From: Pseudoalteromonas ruthenica
GTDB taxonomy: Bacteria > Pseudomonadota > Gammaproteobacteria > Enterobacterales > Alteromonadaceae
DNA: 64,000 bases
Direction: 5' to 3'
Assembly: GCF_008808095.1 (NCBI RefSeq)
Contig: NZ_CP023396.1
Coordinates: 1,674,001-1,738,000 of the forward strand
In this document: piece after piece, positions 19,490-28,771 of the stretch
Numbering within the stretch: the first letter of the stretch is position 1
Layout: each line of letters starts with the position of its first letter
The notes under the pieces: model-generated
Told to the model about the DNA's origin: nothing
Database searches by the model: none
The model's input: the letters and a program-made list of their open reading frames with translations, nothing else
Program-made: the position numbers and the translations under genes

Positions 19490-22485
19490 GGGGCTTCCAC
19501 TTCGAGGTGTTCAGGCAACGCATTGACCGCTCCCTCTTCCAGCGGACGACTAAAGTAATAGCCCTGCACAATAAAACAGTTATTGGCTTTCAAAAACTCC
19601 ATTTGTTCTTTCGTTTCAACCCCTTCGGCAACAACATTGAGGTTTAATTTTTGTGCCATAGCAATAATAGCTGCGGTGATCTCCATGTCATTAGAGTCTT
19701 CAGGGATATCTTGCACAAAAGAGCGATCCACTTTCAGCACATCAACCGGGAAACGTTTTAAATAGCTTAGCGACGAGTAGCCGGTGCCAAAGTCATCAAT
19801 GGAAATAGACACGCCCAAACGCTTCATTTCAAGCAACTGCGAAATAGCGGTATCGACGTCTCCCATTAACATAGATTCAGTGAGCTCAAGGTGGAGCTTG
19901 TCAGGGGCAATGCCAGATTCACGCAAGGTTTTACTCATAGTGGCAATGAGGTTGGCGTCTTGGAACTGCCGCGCTGATAAGTTCACTGATACATTGGCTT
20001 CAAGACCGGCTTTAGCTCGACGCGCCGAGAATGCGCACGCCTCGCGCATCACCCACTCGCCAAGCTCAACAATGAGTCCTGTGGCTTCAGCGATGGGAAT
20101 AAACTTAAATGGTGAAATGGGACCTTGCACAGGGTGAGTCCAGCGAACCAATGCCTCAAAACCGAGAATACGGCCATCACGGCTATCAACCTGTGGCTGG
20201 TAATGAAGATGAAATTGACTATCACGGATCCCTTGGCGTAGCTCATTCTCTATGTATAAGCGCTCGTTTGCAGCAGCGTTAAGCTCTTTGGAGTAGAAAT
20301 GATAGGTATTTTTGCCTTTTGCCTTAGCCTCGTACATTGCCAAATCAGCGTACTTAAGCAATTGATCCTCTTCGCTACTGTCATCGGGCGCCATGGTAAT
20401 ACCAATACTGGCACTCACAATCACCTCGTTATTGCCGAGCTGAATAGGCTGATTAAGAGTGCGCTGAATGGTGTTAGCGACTTCTTTTGCACGCTCATGA
20501 CTTTCAATACCACTGAGTAATACCGCAAATTCATCACCGCCTAAACGGGCAATGGTGTCTTCGGTACGAAGGCGGTTTTTGAGGCGCCGAGCTACTTCTA
20601 CCAGCAATTGGTCACCGACATCATGGCCCAAGGTGTCATTAATGCGTTTAAATTCATCAAGGTCGAAGTAAAACAAGGCAAAAGCATAATGCCCTCTATC
20701 CGCGAGCGCCATCGACTTACGTAGCTGCATGCGGAAGAAAGTACGGTTGGCCAAACCGGTAAGGGTATCAAAATAAGCCAGCTGCTCCATTTTGCGCTGA
20801 CTCTCTTTTACAAAGGAAATGTCTTGCGCGGAAACGACGTAGCTATCGACATCCCCTTCCTCATTACGGATGGGAGAAATACTGAGCGATACCCATATGG
20901 CTCGACCATCAATGTGCTGCAGCATGGTGTCACCACGCCAATAATTACGTGAGCGTAAGTCAAACTCAATGTCTTCGTTGAGAATCGCCATTTCCCGGGC
21001 AATAACACTGAGTAATTTGGCCTCAATGAAGTGCTCTTCGCTGTACCCGGTCATCTCCAGCATTTTCGGGTTCACATACTCAATTTGCAGTTGATAGTTG
21101 GTGATCAACACCCCAGTACCAGAGTAAGCGACCGCTTTAGAGAGCCGGTTGGCAGCCTGTTCGGCCACTTCTTTTTCTTTAATACGCTGATTAAGCCCGG
21201 TGATGGTGTTACTCAGCTCGACACTCATGTCTTTAAATGAGCCATTGAGAACGCCTATTTCATCTTTACTCTCTGGCGGGAAGTCGGTGTCCATTTTGCC
21301 TTTGCCAAAGCTGGATACCGCATTCACAAGCAAATAAATGCGCCGAAGCACGAGCTGATACAAAGCTTGGTGTAGTAGCAGAGCAACGAGAATGGCGTAG
21401 AGAATAAACAGCCCTAAGAACTTTATTTGCAATGCCTCAAGCGCTTCTAAAGCACTGGATTGCTTGCGGTAAATACCCACGTACCAATCCAGCCCTTCAA
21501 CTTTGCGAATCGTGGTGAGGTAATTCTCTCCCTCGTAACTGAATTGCTCTGTCACCGTTGGCAGTTTTAAGCGCAGCGCCCCACTGACTAATTCAACCAG
21601 TTTAGGGTTAATAAAGTCAGACATGCGTAGCGGTTTACCTTGGCGGCCATAGCGCTGGTAGGTGGCATTGTCTAAGCGCGGGTGAGCCAATAACTGTCCC
21701 TGTGCATCAACAACAAACATCTGCTGATGTGGGTCATCTATTGGCAAGTATTCGAGTAATTTATCCAGTTCTAAATCCGCACCTGTTAACGCAACGTGCT
21801 GATCCTGCTTATAAATGGGTGTGACAATACTGACAATCCATTTACCCCAGATAGGGTCGTAGTACACCGGCGTCCACACTGCCTGACGGGTGGGGTTATT
21901 TTGCTCATTAACGCGATCGAAATTCAATGAATTCACGGCGCGATAATCCGCTGGCACATCCAATGCCCAGTTCGGCGGCGCCACTCGGACAAAGTCATCC
22001 TCGGTCAGCAAATAGAAATTAAAATAGTCTTGAATCAACGTGGGCGAGATGACCTGCCAAAGCTGCTCTGATTTTGCAAACAGTCGCTCGTAGGCAGGTG
22101 AATAGTTCTTTTTCGGGATGATGGCAGCAGAAAGGCCATCATCAGACATGCTGCGCAGCGTTAGTTCATCGGTAATTATAAATTGAGGTGACTTAAAGGA
22201 AGCGTTGGTGTTGGTGTGAGTGAATAAAGCGCGTTTAACGACCTCGTTGGCCTGCTCAGCAATGTTGGTTTTGGTATCAATAAAACGGCCAAACTGACCG
22301 ATAAAACGTGCACTATATTGGTTTAACTGTTCATGCTCTTCAAACATCAACTGCTTTTGCTCTGACTTGAGCATCAGCACCGCCGCAAAAATACCGGCAA
22401 TCAAACAAATAGCAGAGATCAATGCCGAGAGCTTGATGCTGAGGGAATGAATGCCAAACCGAGATGGCGGACGCCTGTAGACCAC
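19486..22485 (-). CDS. Membrane Cache-HAMP-PAS-GGDEF-EAL protein
   Basis: Composite c-di-GMP enzyme of 999 aa. TM1 at about 17-39 and TM2 at about 355-378 bracket a periplasmic double-Cache-like sensor. Then follow HAMP (about 379-430), PAS (about 445-560), GGDEF (about 570-735) and EAL (about 745-990). The cyclase motif GGDEF (649-653) is intact, with the inhibitory RxxD site (Arg640, Asp643) upstream. The phosphodiesterase motif FEALVRW (EAL 777-779) and DDFGTGYSSL are also intact, so both activities are possible. GTG start with AAGGA 6 nt upstream. Forms an overlapping pair with a GNAT gene. Confidence 0.94.
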   Translation of the reverse strand: MVYRRPPSRFGIHSLSIKLSALISAICLIAGIFAAVLMLKSEQKQLMFEEHEQLNQYSARFIGQFGRFIDTKTNIAEQANEVVKRALFTHTNTNASFKSPQFIITDELTLRSMSDDGLSAAIIPKKNYSPAYERLFAKSEQLWQVISPTLIQDYFNFYLLTEDDFVRVAPPNWALDVPADYRAVNSLNFDRVNEQNNPTRQAVWTPVYYDPIWGKWIVSIVTPIYKQDQHVALTGADLELDKLLEYLPIDDPHQQMFVVDAQGQLLAHPRLDNATYQRYGRQGKPLRMSDFINPKLVELVSGALRLKLPTVTEQFSYEGENYLTTIRKVEGLDWYVGIYRKQSSALEALEALQIKFLGLFILYAILVALLLHQALYQLVLRRIYLLVNAVSSFGKGKMDTDFPPESKDEIGVLNGSFKDMSVELSNTITGLNQRIKEKEVAEQAANRLSKAVAYSGTGVLITNYQLQIEYVNPKMLEMTGYSEEHFIEAKLLSVIAREMAILNEDIEFDLRSRNYWRGDTMLQHIDGRAIWVSLSISPIRNEEGDVDSYVVSAQDISFVKESQRKMEQLAYFDTLTGLANRTFFRMQLRKSMALADRGHYAFALFYFDLDEFKRINDTLGHDVGDQLLVEVARRLKNRLRTEDTIARLGGDEFAVLLSGIESHERAKEVANTIQRTLNQPIQLGNNEVIVSASIGITMAPDDSSEEDQLLKYADLAMYEAKAKGKNTYHFYSKELNAAANERLYIENELRQGIRDSQFHLHYQPQVDSRDGRILGFEALVRWTHPVQGPISPFKFIPIAEATGLIVELGEWVMREACAFSARRAKAGLEANVSVNLSARQFQDANLIATMSKTLRESGIAPDKLHLELTESMLMGDVDTAISQLLEMKRLGVSISIDDFGTGYSSLSYLKRFPVDVLKVDRSFVQDIPEDSNDMEITAAIIAMAQKLNLNVVAEGVETKEQMEFLKANNCFIVQGYYFSRPLEEGAVNALPEHLEVEAP

Positions 22486-22775
22486 TGCCTATCCTTTTTA
22501 AGTCTCTGGATTAATGTACTTTTAGCCAGCTAGCAAATATAACAGGCCTCAGGCACTTATATAAACCTTTTTCGTGGAATAATTGATTGCACGGTATTGC
22601 AGCCCATACAAAGGTATGAGCTATAACACCGCGTTGCTAGTTCGCATAGTATTTGTAACACAATAACGTTTTCTACTCACCTAGTTTACCGGCGCTAAGA
22701 CATTAAATTGAGAAATATCAAATTAGCCCGATTTAGCTGTTGACTTGCATAGAGTGGAACCAGTAGATTGAAAGT
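22486..22775. other. Divergent promoter region, GGDEF-EAL gene / pheL-pheA
   Basis: 290 nt without a gene ahead of the phe leader peptide. TTGACT at 22740-22745 with TAGATT at 22764-22769 (18-nt spacer) is a possible sigma-70 promoter, but it would start transcription almost at the leader ATG, so the true promoter may lie further upstream. Nothing else is recognised. Confidence 0.35.
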
Positions 22776-22829
22776 ATGAACAGTATCTCTTTCGTATTTT
22801 TTCGCTTTTTTATCTTCCGCCCTTGTTAG
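22776..22829 (+). CDS. pheL: Phe-rich leader peptide PheL
   Basis: A 17-codon open frame encoding MNSISFVFFRFFIFRPC, with six phenylalanines in nine consecutive residues, ending in TAG. It lies directly before a hairpin with alternative pairings and a T-run terminator, followed by pheA. This is the standard architecture of phenylalanine attenuation: ribosome stalling at Phe codons under starvation would favour the antiterminator. Confidence 0.88.
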   Translation: MNSISFVFFRFFIFRPC

Positions 22830-22894
22830 GGAGGCCGATAGCGAGTACGTGAGATTCACCTTATGCTAAAGCCTCCCCACCGGGAGGCTTTTTT
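22829..22894 (+). promoter_or_regulatory. pheA transcription attenuator
   Basis: The terminator hairpin AAGCCTCCC (22869-22877) / GGGAGGCTT (22882-22890) is followed by a T run to 22894. An identical GGGAGGC at 22829-22835, starting in the leader stop codon, can pair instead with GCCTCCC (22871-22877) and so forms the antiterminator. The leader's own 3' end offers CCCT/AGGG pairing as the competing protector. Confidence 0.88.
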
Positions 22895-22920
22895 CGTTTT
22901 GGGAATGAGGAAACCTAATA

Positions 22921-24078
22921 ATGACTAACGAAACGCTGCATGCATTGCGCCGGGATATTAACGAAATAGACTCCGAACTTTTGATTTTGCTGGCTAAACG
23001 CCGCCGTATCGCACACTCCGTTGTGGAGTATAAAATTAACAACAATAAACCCATACGTGATGAAGCCCGGGAACAGGCACTGCTGGAGAACTTGATAAGT
23101 TATGGCAAATCCTTAGGGTTAGACGCTTATTATATCAACAATGTGTTCCAGCGTATTTTAGAGGACTCGGTGTTGCACCAACAGGCCATGTTGCAACAAA
23201 ACCTCAACCCCGAAGCCCTAGGGACGACCAACCGAGTCACTTACTTAGGAGGGCAAGGCTCGTACTCGCAACTGGCCGTACATAAGTATTTCAGCCGCCG
23301 CCCAGGCAAGCTCGTAGAACTTGGTTGTTCACAATTTGATGAAATCACCGGCGCAGTGGAAAAAGGCCAAGCAGACTTTGGCGTACTGCCTATTGAAAAT
23401 ACCAGCTCTGGCAGTATTAATGAGGTGTTTGACCTCTTGCAACATGCCCAAGTGTCGATTGTCGGTGAAGTAACCCACAGCGTTGAGCACTGTGTATTAG
23501 CCAAACCAGGGACTGAGCTGGCCGATATCAATAAGCTCTTTGGTCACCCTCAGCCATTCGCTCAGTGCAGCCGGTTTATTCAAGGGTTAGATCAGGTTCA
23601 GCTCGAGCATTGCGACTCCACCACCAGTGCAATGAAGGCAGCGCTTGAGTGCGAGCACAGCGCGGCAATTGGCTCGGCGCAGGCCGGCAAGCATTTAGGG
23701 TTAGAGGTGCTGCAAACGGCGATTGCTAATCAAAGTGAAAACCACAGCCGCTTCATTGTGGTTGCCCGCAAACCGCTTCAGGTATCAATGCAAATCCCCA
23801 CAAAAACGTCGCTAATTATGTCAACCTCGCAGCAAGTGGGCGCCTTAGCTGATGCTCTGATGATTTTCAAACAGCGTGAGATTAACTTAGTGAAACTAGA
23901 ATCTCGCCCGGTGCCAGGCAACCCTTGGGAAGAAGTGTTTTATGTCGACTTAGAAGCGAACATCGACGACCCTAATGTTAATCAAGCCTTAGAAGAGCTT
24001 AAACCCTTCACTGAGTTTATTCGCGTTTTAGGCTGCTACCAAAGTGAATCGCTTAAAGCGGTTACGCCAAAAATGTAA
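22921..24078 (+). CDS. pheA: Bifunctional chorismate mutase / prephenate dehydratase
   Basis: P-protein of phenylalanine biosynthesis. An AroQ chorismate mutase (about 1-90, with LLAKRRRIAHSVVEYK) is followed by prephenate dehydratase (about 104-285, with NHSRFIVV near 275) and a C-terminal ACT domain (about 296-376) holding the feedback motif ESRP (327-330) and GNPWEEVFYVD. The length of 385 aa matches E. coli PheA. AGGA lies 9 nt before the ATG. It is controlled by the attenuator just upstream and is convergent with tyrA. Confidence 0.98.
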   Translation: MTNETLHALRRDINEIDSELLILLAKRRRIAHSVVEYKINNNKPIRDEAREQALLENLISYGKSLGLDAYYINNVFQRILEDSVLHQQAMLQQNLNPEALGTTNRVTYLGGQGSYSQLAVHKYFSRRPGKLVELGCSQFDEITGAVEKGQADFGVLPIENTSSGSINEVFDLLQHAQVSIVGEVTHSVEHCVLAKPGTELADINKLFGHPQPFAQCSRFIQGLDQVQLEHCDSTTSAMKAALECEHSAAIGSAQAGKHLGLEVLQTAIANQSENHSRFIVVARKPLQVSMQIPTKTSLIMSTSQQVGALADALMIFKQREINLVKLESRPVPGNPWEEVFYVDLEANIDDPNVNQALEELKPFTEFIRVLGCYQSESLKAVTPKM

Positions 24079-24085
24079 TCCTGTC

Positions 24086-24120
24086 TGTGTAGAAAGGCGC
24101 CATCAATGCCTTTCTACACA
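24086..24120. terminator. Hairpin between convergent pheA and tyrA
   Basis: TGTGTAGAAAGGC (24086-24098) pairs perfectly over 13 bp with GCCTTTCTACACA (24108-24120) around a 9-nt loop. Neither side has a T run, so it is not a canonical intrinsic terminator, but its position between converging genes suggests a shared termination or 3'-end stabilising role. Confidence 0.55.
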
Positions 24121-24147
24121 CGGAACACATCTTTGATAAAGCAAATA

Positions 24148-25287
24148 CTAACCTAACACCTTGGCATCATTAGCTTTATTTAACAAAGCTCGGCTTTGGC
24201 TTAAGAACTGATCGCTGGCATCACTAAAGAACACTTTTGCATCAGAGAATGCGGTCATTAACGCCTCTTTGTCTTTATCACGCAGCATGCTTAAAGTATG
24301 TTCATAGGTATTTTTATACGCCTCCAAGAGCGGCTCTACGCGCTCAAACTGCGCAAGCATGATGTCGCTATACAGCTCCGGGCTTTGTGCAAACAAACGG
24401 CCCACCATCATTAATTCCAGCTGATAGATAGGGGACGAGCAATCGCGAATTTCTGCTAAGCTATGTTCTTGTTTAGCTAGAAACTGGCCATATACGAAGG
24501 TGGTTAAGTGGCGCATAACCTGGATTATTTGCATGGCTTCGTCGTGTTTGCGTGCGCTCATAGTGACAAGTTGACATCCCCACACTTTAAGCTGAGCCAA
24601 CAACGCCTCACCTGCTTCACTCTCTACGTCTTTGCACACCACCACAGTTTGTTTAACCCAGTGGCTAATATCTGGTCCAAACATCGGGTGCAAGCCCAAT
24701 ACCGGACCGCTGTGTTTGTTGGTCAGCGCCGCTAAGGGCTTTTCTTTCACAGACGTAATATCAACTAGCAAGGCATCTTCGTCCAAAGCAGGAAGGTTGG
24801 CGACAACCTCCTCTACGGCGTTGATAGGTACACTAATAAGCACACATTTAGCGCCTTTGAGTAACTTTGCAGCTTCGCCACTTTGCTGTTCTTGGCGGTC
24901 AATAATACGCACCTCAACACCACTACGGGTAAGCTGCTTAGCAAATAGTTGCCCCATCGCTCCACGACCACCGACAATCGCCACCGGATTGAGCGACTTA
25001 CAAACACAAGCCAACTCACTTTGTTGGTTTTGATAGGCCTCTCGCATCATGCGCCGCAAAATATCTTCGACCAAGTCAGGGTTAACCGCCGCTTCTTCAG
25101 CCTCTTTACGCCGCGCCGCGATCAACGCCGCCTCGCGTTCGGGGGCATGCAAAGAAGCGCCGCTTTGTTGCTTTATTTTGCCTACCTGCTCGGTGATTTG
25201 GTTACGCTTGGCAAGGAGGCGAACGAGTTCGGTATCACAGGCATCGATTTGATTGCGAAGTTGGGCTAGCTGCTGCTCTGAGGTCAT
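24148..25287 (-). CDS. tyrA: Bifunctional chorismate mutase / prephenate dehydrogenase
   Basis: T-protein of tyrosine biosynthesis. The N-terminal AroQ mutase (about 1-90, ELVRLLAKRNQITEQVGKIK) is fused to an NAD-binding prephenate dehydrogenase (VAIVGGRGAMGQLFAKQL near 103; VLGLHPMFGPD near 195). The length of 379 aa is close to the E. coli enzyme. It is convergent with pheA, a common gammaproteobacterial arrangement. There is no leader peptide or clear TyrR box that I can identify upstream. Confidence 0.97.
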   Translation of the reverse strand: MTSEQQLAQLRNQIDACDTELVRLLAKRNQITEQVGKIKQQSGASLHAPEREAALIAARRKEAEEAAVNPDLVEDILRRMMREAYQNQQSELACVCKSLNPVAIVGGRGAMGQLFAKQLTRSGVEVRIIDRQEQQSGEAAKLLKGAKCVLISVPINAVEEVVANLPALDEDALLVDITSVKEKPLAALTNKHSGPVLGLHPMFGPDISHWVKQTVVVCKDVESEAGEALLAQLKVWGCQLVTMSARKHDEAMQIIQVMRHLTTFVYGQFLAKQEHSLAEIRDCSSPIYQLELMMVGRLFAQSPELYSDIMLAQFERVEPLLEAYKNTYEHTLSMLRDKDKEALMTAFSDAKVFFSDASDQFLSQSRALLNKANDAKVLG

Positions 25288-25444
25288 GATGTAAACTTAA
25301 AATTACACTTGGTAAACTAATTAATACATCGATAGTAGCAATATTAGTAAGTCAGGAAAAGGGGCAAGAGGTAACGAGGTGTTGAATAATATGCGAGGAG
25401 CCACCTGCAGCGAGAGGAAGCATAAGGCGCTGCCTATAAAAACC

Positions 25445-25478
25445 AAAGCGGGCCAGCTATTACTAGCTGGCCCGCTTT
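25445..25478 (-). terminator. Terminator of rpsP-rimM-trmD-rplS operon
   Basis: AAAGCGGGCCAGCTA and TAGCTGGCCCGCTTT form a perfect 15-bp stem with a 4-nt loop. On the minus strand the stem is followed by a T-rich tail. Confidence 0.88.
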
Positions 25479-25503
25479 ATCACGTCTTAGTAAAACGCGC
25501 GTA

Positions 25504-25863
25504 TTAATTAAGTTTTTCTTTAATACGTGCAGACTTACCAGAACGCTCACGCAAGTAGTAAAGTTTCGCGCGACGTACTGCACCGCGACGCTTAACTGTG
25601 ATGCTATCTACAAGTGGGCTGTGCGTTTGGAATACACGCTCAACGCCTTCACCGCTTGAAATCTTACGCACGGTGAATGCAGAGTGTAGGCCACGGTTAC
25701 GCTTAGCGATTACAACACCTTCAAAGGCCTGTAGACGCTCTTTGTTACCCTCTTTTACACGTACCTGTACAACAACTGTGTCACCAGCGCCGAAGCTTGG
25801 TACGTCTTGCTTAAGCTGTTCAGCTTCAAGCTCTTTAATAATATTTTGGTTTACTTTTGCCAT
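25504..25863 (-). CDS. rplS: 50S ribosomal protein L19
   Basis: Ribosomal protein at the 30S-50S interface. It matches L19 throughout: [39 protein letters not shown] and the C-terminal [16 protein letters not shown]. An in-frame GTG at 25875 would add four residues, but it sits too close to AGGA; the ATG at 25863 (MAKVNQ) gives the usual N terminus. Last gene of the conserved rpsP-rimM-trmD-rplS operon. Confidence 0.97.
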   Translation of the reverse strand: MAKVNQNIIKELEAEQLKQDVPSFGAGDTVVVQVRVKEGNKERLQAFEGVVIAKRNRGLHSAFTVRKISSGEGVERVFQTHSPLVDSITVKRRGAVRRAKLYYLRERSGKSARIKEKLN

Positions 25864-25907
25864 TTTATTTCTCACTTTCCTAGGTGTAACTGTCTTCTAG
25901 CCACAAG

Positions 25908-26660
25908 CTATGAGTTTTCTTGCTGATATTCAGCGAGTAACTGCGCTTGCTCCTCAGTCAGAGCTAGGTTTTGCAACAAGTCTGGACGTCTTTGCCAAGT
26001 TCTCCCTAATGACTGCTTTTGCCGCCATTTTGCGATTGCTTGGTGGTTACCACTGAGTAGAATCGGTGGAACCGCTTTGCCATCCAATATCTCTGGCCGG
26101 GTATAGTGCGGACAATCGAGCAAGCCATCCGAAAATGAATCTTGCTCAGCCGATTGGTTATGACCTAACACCCCTGGCACTAATCGCGCAACAGCGTCAA
26201 TTAATGTCATGGCCGGTAGTTCACCGCCGCTGAGGATAAAATCCCCAATCGACCATTCTTCATCGATATAGGATTCGATGAGCCGTTCATCTATACCTTC
26301 ATAACGACCAGCTACTAAAATCAGTTTGTCGCACTGAGCGAGCTCTTGTGCGCCTTGCTGATCTAGTTTTCGCCCTTGTGGGGACATGTAAATTACCTTA
26401 GCGCCCTCGCCTGCCGCAGCTTTCGCATCGAGTATGGCCTGCTTCAATGGTTCAACCATCATCAACATGCCTGGACCTCCACCATAAGGGCGATCGTCCA
26501 CGGTACGATGCTTATCCGTTGCATAATCGCGCGGGTTCCAGCAGTGAAAGTCGATTAAACCACGTTTCACTGCGCGGCCTGTTACGCCCTGCTCAGTAAT
26601 TGCCGAAAACATCTCTGGAAAGAGGCTTATTACCCCCATCCAAAACGGTGTTTGTGCCAT
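25908..26660 (-). CDS. trmD: tRNA (guanine-N1)-methyltransferase TrmD
   Basis: Makes m1G37 in tRNAs, preventing +1 frameshifting. SPOUT-family knot elements are visible: [14 protein letters not shown] near residue 52, [15 protein letters not shown] near 112 and [17 protein letters not shown] near 132. The length of 250 aa is normal. It overlaps the rimM stop by 1 nt, so is translationally coupled. Confidence 0.98.
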   Translation of the reverse strand: MAQTPFWMGVISLFPEMFSAITEQGVTGRAVKRGLIDFHCWNPRDYATDKHRTVDDRPYGGGPGMLMMVEPLKQAILDAKAAAGEGAKVIYMSPQGRKLDQQGAQELAQCDKLILVAGRYEGIDERLIESYIDEEWSIGDFILSGGELPAMTLIDAVARLVPGVLGHNQSAEQDSFSDGLLDCPHYTRPEILDGKAVPPILLSGNHQAIAKWRQKQSLGRTWQRRPDLLQNLALTEEQAQLLAEYQQENS

Positions 26661-27196
26661 TAAAAGCCTGGGTCCCAGTCCACAGTAATCTGACGCTCGT
26701 CATGGTCCACATTGATAATGACCGAATCGGTCAAAAATGGGATTAAACGCTCGCCTTTGCCGAATGCATCTTTACTGTTTGCTTTCACAACCAGCACATC
26801 ATTCGAGCCTGTCTCCATCAAGTCATCAACTTGACCTAAGTCATAACCTTTTGTGGTTACCACGGCCATGCCGATGAGATCTCGCCAATAAAACTCCCCT
26901 TCGGGAAGCTCTGGTAATTGCGCCACTTCAACCGAGATTTCCGCATTGGTCATAGCCATTGCTTGGTCACGGTCATTAATTTGCGCAAACTTGGCGATAA
27001 AGCCTTTGTTGTGGCGACGCCAGTCACTCACTTCAAAGGTTTGCCATTTACCTTGTTGCCCTATCAACCATGGGCTGAAATCGAAGATCCCTTGGGGATC
27101 ATCAGTAAATGAATGCACCTTAAGCCAACCCTTGATCCCATACGGGGCTCCGAGTTTGCCAACGACGATTGTTGAGGCTTGCTCTTGTTGACTCAT
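26660..27196 (-). CDS. rimM: Ribosome maturation factor RimM
   Basis: 16S rRNA/30S maturation factor. The N-terminal RimM domain ([21 protein letters not shown]) is followed by a PRC-barrel-like domain ([34 protein letters not shown]). The length of 178 aa is usual. Second gene of the operon, between rpsP and trmD. Confidence 0.97.
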   Translation of the reverse strand: MSQQEQASTIVVGKLGAPYGIKGWLKVHSFTDDPQGIFDFSPWLIGQQGKWQTFEVSDWRRHNKGFIAKFAQINDRDQAMAMTNAEISVEVAQLPELPEGEFYWRDLIGMAVVTTKGYDLGQVDDLMETGSNDVLVVKANSKDAFGKGERLIPFLTDSVIINVDHDERQITVDWDPGF

Positions 27197-27213
27197 GGTT
27201 ACACTTACGCCTA

Positions 27214-27462
27214 TTAAGCCGCTTTACGAGCGTCTTTAACTAGCTTTGCTACGCGATCTGAAAGAGACGCGCCTTGGCCTACCCAGTGATCAACACGGGC
27301 AAGGTCTAGACGAAGTTTTTCTTCCTGACCAGCAGCAATAGGGTTAAAGAAACCTACTTTCTCGATGAAACGACCGTCACGCGAGAAACGGCTATCCGCA
27401 ACCACAATTTGATAGAAAGGACGCTTCTTAGCGCCACCACGTTGCAAACGAATAGTTACCAT
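27214..27462 (-). CDS. rpsP: 30S ribosomal protein S16
   Basis: The N terminus [25 protein letters not shown] is diagnostic up to its first 20 residues and the body ([14 protein letters not shown]) fits the family. It has the normal 82-aa length. First gene of the rpsP-rimM-trmD-rplS operon; the promoter is presumably in the 177 nt upstream but is not clearly identifiable. Confidence 0.97.
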   Translation of the reverse strand: MVTIRLQRGGAKKRPFYQIVVADSRFSRDGRFIEKVGFFNPIAAGQEEKLRLDLARVDHWVGQGASLSDRVAKLVKDARKAA

Positions 27463-27639
27463 ACCGTCCTCTAAATAGATTGACTGTTTTCATTAATAAG
27501 TGAAACTTCCCCATACAGGGAAGCTCGGGAATTGTACGAATTTTTTGCCACAATGCAAGTAAGAACTGCATTAAATACGTGGTTTGTGTGGGTTAAATGA
27601 TGATCCTGGCTTTTGAGCTGTCGCTAAAGGCCGGTTTGT

Positions 27640-28143
27640 TCAGCGTATGTCGTCAAGTAATAGCCCATAAATAAGGCCATCAAAACGCTGGCCCTGCTTC
27701 ACTATCGCTTGCCTTAGTCGTCCTTCGAGGACAAAGCCACAGCGCGTTAACAGCGCCTGAGAACCTTTATTCCCTGCAAATACGACTGCATGCAGGCGCA
27801 GTAAATCAGTTCCATGAGCGAGCTTGCTTAATAGCTGTTGCAGCGCTTCACTCGCAAAGCCTTGGCGCCAATAAGGCTGACCCAGCCAATAACCTACCTC
27901 AGCTGATTTAGCGTACTCGAACTGCCCCACTGTGGCACTGATACAGCCAATCAACTCATTATCGTGCTCAATGGCATAGATGTGCTCGCTTTGAGCGCCC
28001 TCTCGAACCCACCAAGTGGCATCCGCCTCAGTGTAAGGATAGGGGATTTTGGGCGATAAGAAACGTTGTACCTGGGCATTATTGAGCAAAGACACTAACG
28101 CGTGCTCATCGCCTTGGGCAAAACGACGTAAGCTAATCGCCAT
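27640..28143 (-). CDS. RimJ/RimL-like GNAT acetyltransferase
   Basis: GNAT-fold acetyltransferase of the Acetyltransf_3 type: AISLRRFAQGDEHAL at the start, GYWLGQPYWRQGFASEAL as the acetyl-CoA region and a C-terminal RCGFVLEGRLRQ. Relatives acetylate ribosomal protein N termini or small molecules; the substrate is unknown. A longer frame from 28182 would add a hydrophobic stretch unrelated to the family, so the ATG at 28143 is preferred. It overlaps the end of the upstream DUF3750 gene by 11 nt, implying coupling. Confidence 0.85.
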   Translation of the reverse strand: MAISLRRFAQGDEHALVSLLNNAQVQRFLSPKIPYPYTEADATWWVREGAQSEHIYAIEHDNELIGCISATVGQFEYAKSAEVGYWLGQPYWRQGFASEALQQLLSKLAHGTDLLRLHAVVFAGNKGSQALLTRCGFVLEGRLRQAIVKQGQRFDGLIYGLLLDDIR

Positions 28144-28657
28144 AACCGCTGCCAATAGCACTAAAAGGCATCGCCAGTTCAAGTTCGGGAACTTGCCTGC
28201 CTATCCATGCGGGAAAGGTATTGCTGTTCGGCCCTGGAAAGAGCGTGTATTCGTTTACCCATGGATACTGCTGCGCAGCCGCTTGGATTTTAGGAATAAG
28301 CTCTGCTGCTTTGGCGCCGCTGACCATATGAAATTTATCCGGTTTAGCACCGTACCAGTAACGATCAGGTGTGGATGTTTTATAGCTGCGCAAAGCCGGT
28401 CGACCTTGGTCCACGCCCCAGCCAACCACTTCATACACTGTATACTGCTGTGCCCCCTGCTCTTTTATTGCAAGCCAAGTATGCACGGCAAACCAACCAC
28501 GCCAGCTGAATGCATCAGCGGCATAAAACTCAATCACCGCCTCCGGTTCACTCACCGGCTGCGCAATGCCTGCACTTTCACGACTGGCAGTACGCCAATC
28601 CGTACTAGTACAGCCGACCAATACCCAAAAAAGCATGGTAATAACTAGCGCTCTCAC
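28133..28657 (-). CDS. DUF3750 lipoprotein
   Basis: Lipoprotein of unknown function. The signal sequence ends in LVGC; the body carries the DUF3750 features WFAVHTWLAIKEQG, YEVVGWGVDQGRPALRSY and LFPGPNSNTFPAWIGRQVPE. The start is GTG with GAGG 5 nt upstream. Followed by an overlapping GNAT gene. Confidence 0.85.
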   Translation of the reverse strand: MRALVITMLFWVLVGCTSTDWRTASRESAGIAQPVSEPEAVIEFYAADAFSWRGWFAVHTWLAIKEQGAQQYTVYEVVGWGVDQGRPALRSYKTSTPDRYWYGAKPDKFHMVSGAKAAELIPKIQAAAQQYPWVNEYTLFPGPNSNTFPAWIGRQVPELELAMPFSAIGSGYGD

Positions 28658-28723
28658 ATCAACCTCGCTTGTTATATTGATATAGAACCTACTATTTCAC
28701 CGCTTAACGCGCTTTGCAACGCA

Positions 28724-28757
28724 AAAAAAAAGCGCGACGGTTGTCACGCTTTTTTTA
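28724..28757. terminator. Bidirectional terminator downstream of ffh
   Basis: AAAAAAAGCG and CGCTTTTTTT arms with an inner GAC/GTC pair and one mismatch around a GGTT loop. On the minus strand it follows the ffh stop. Confidence 0.85.
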
Positions 28758-28771
28758 TATAACGCATTGGC

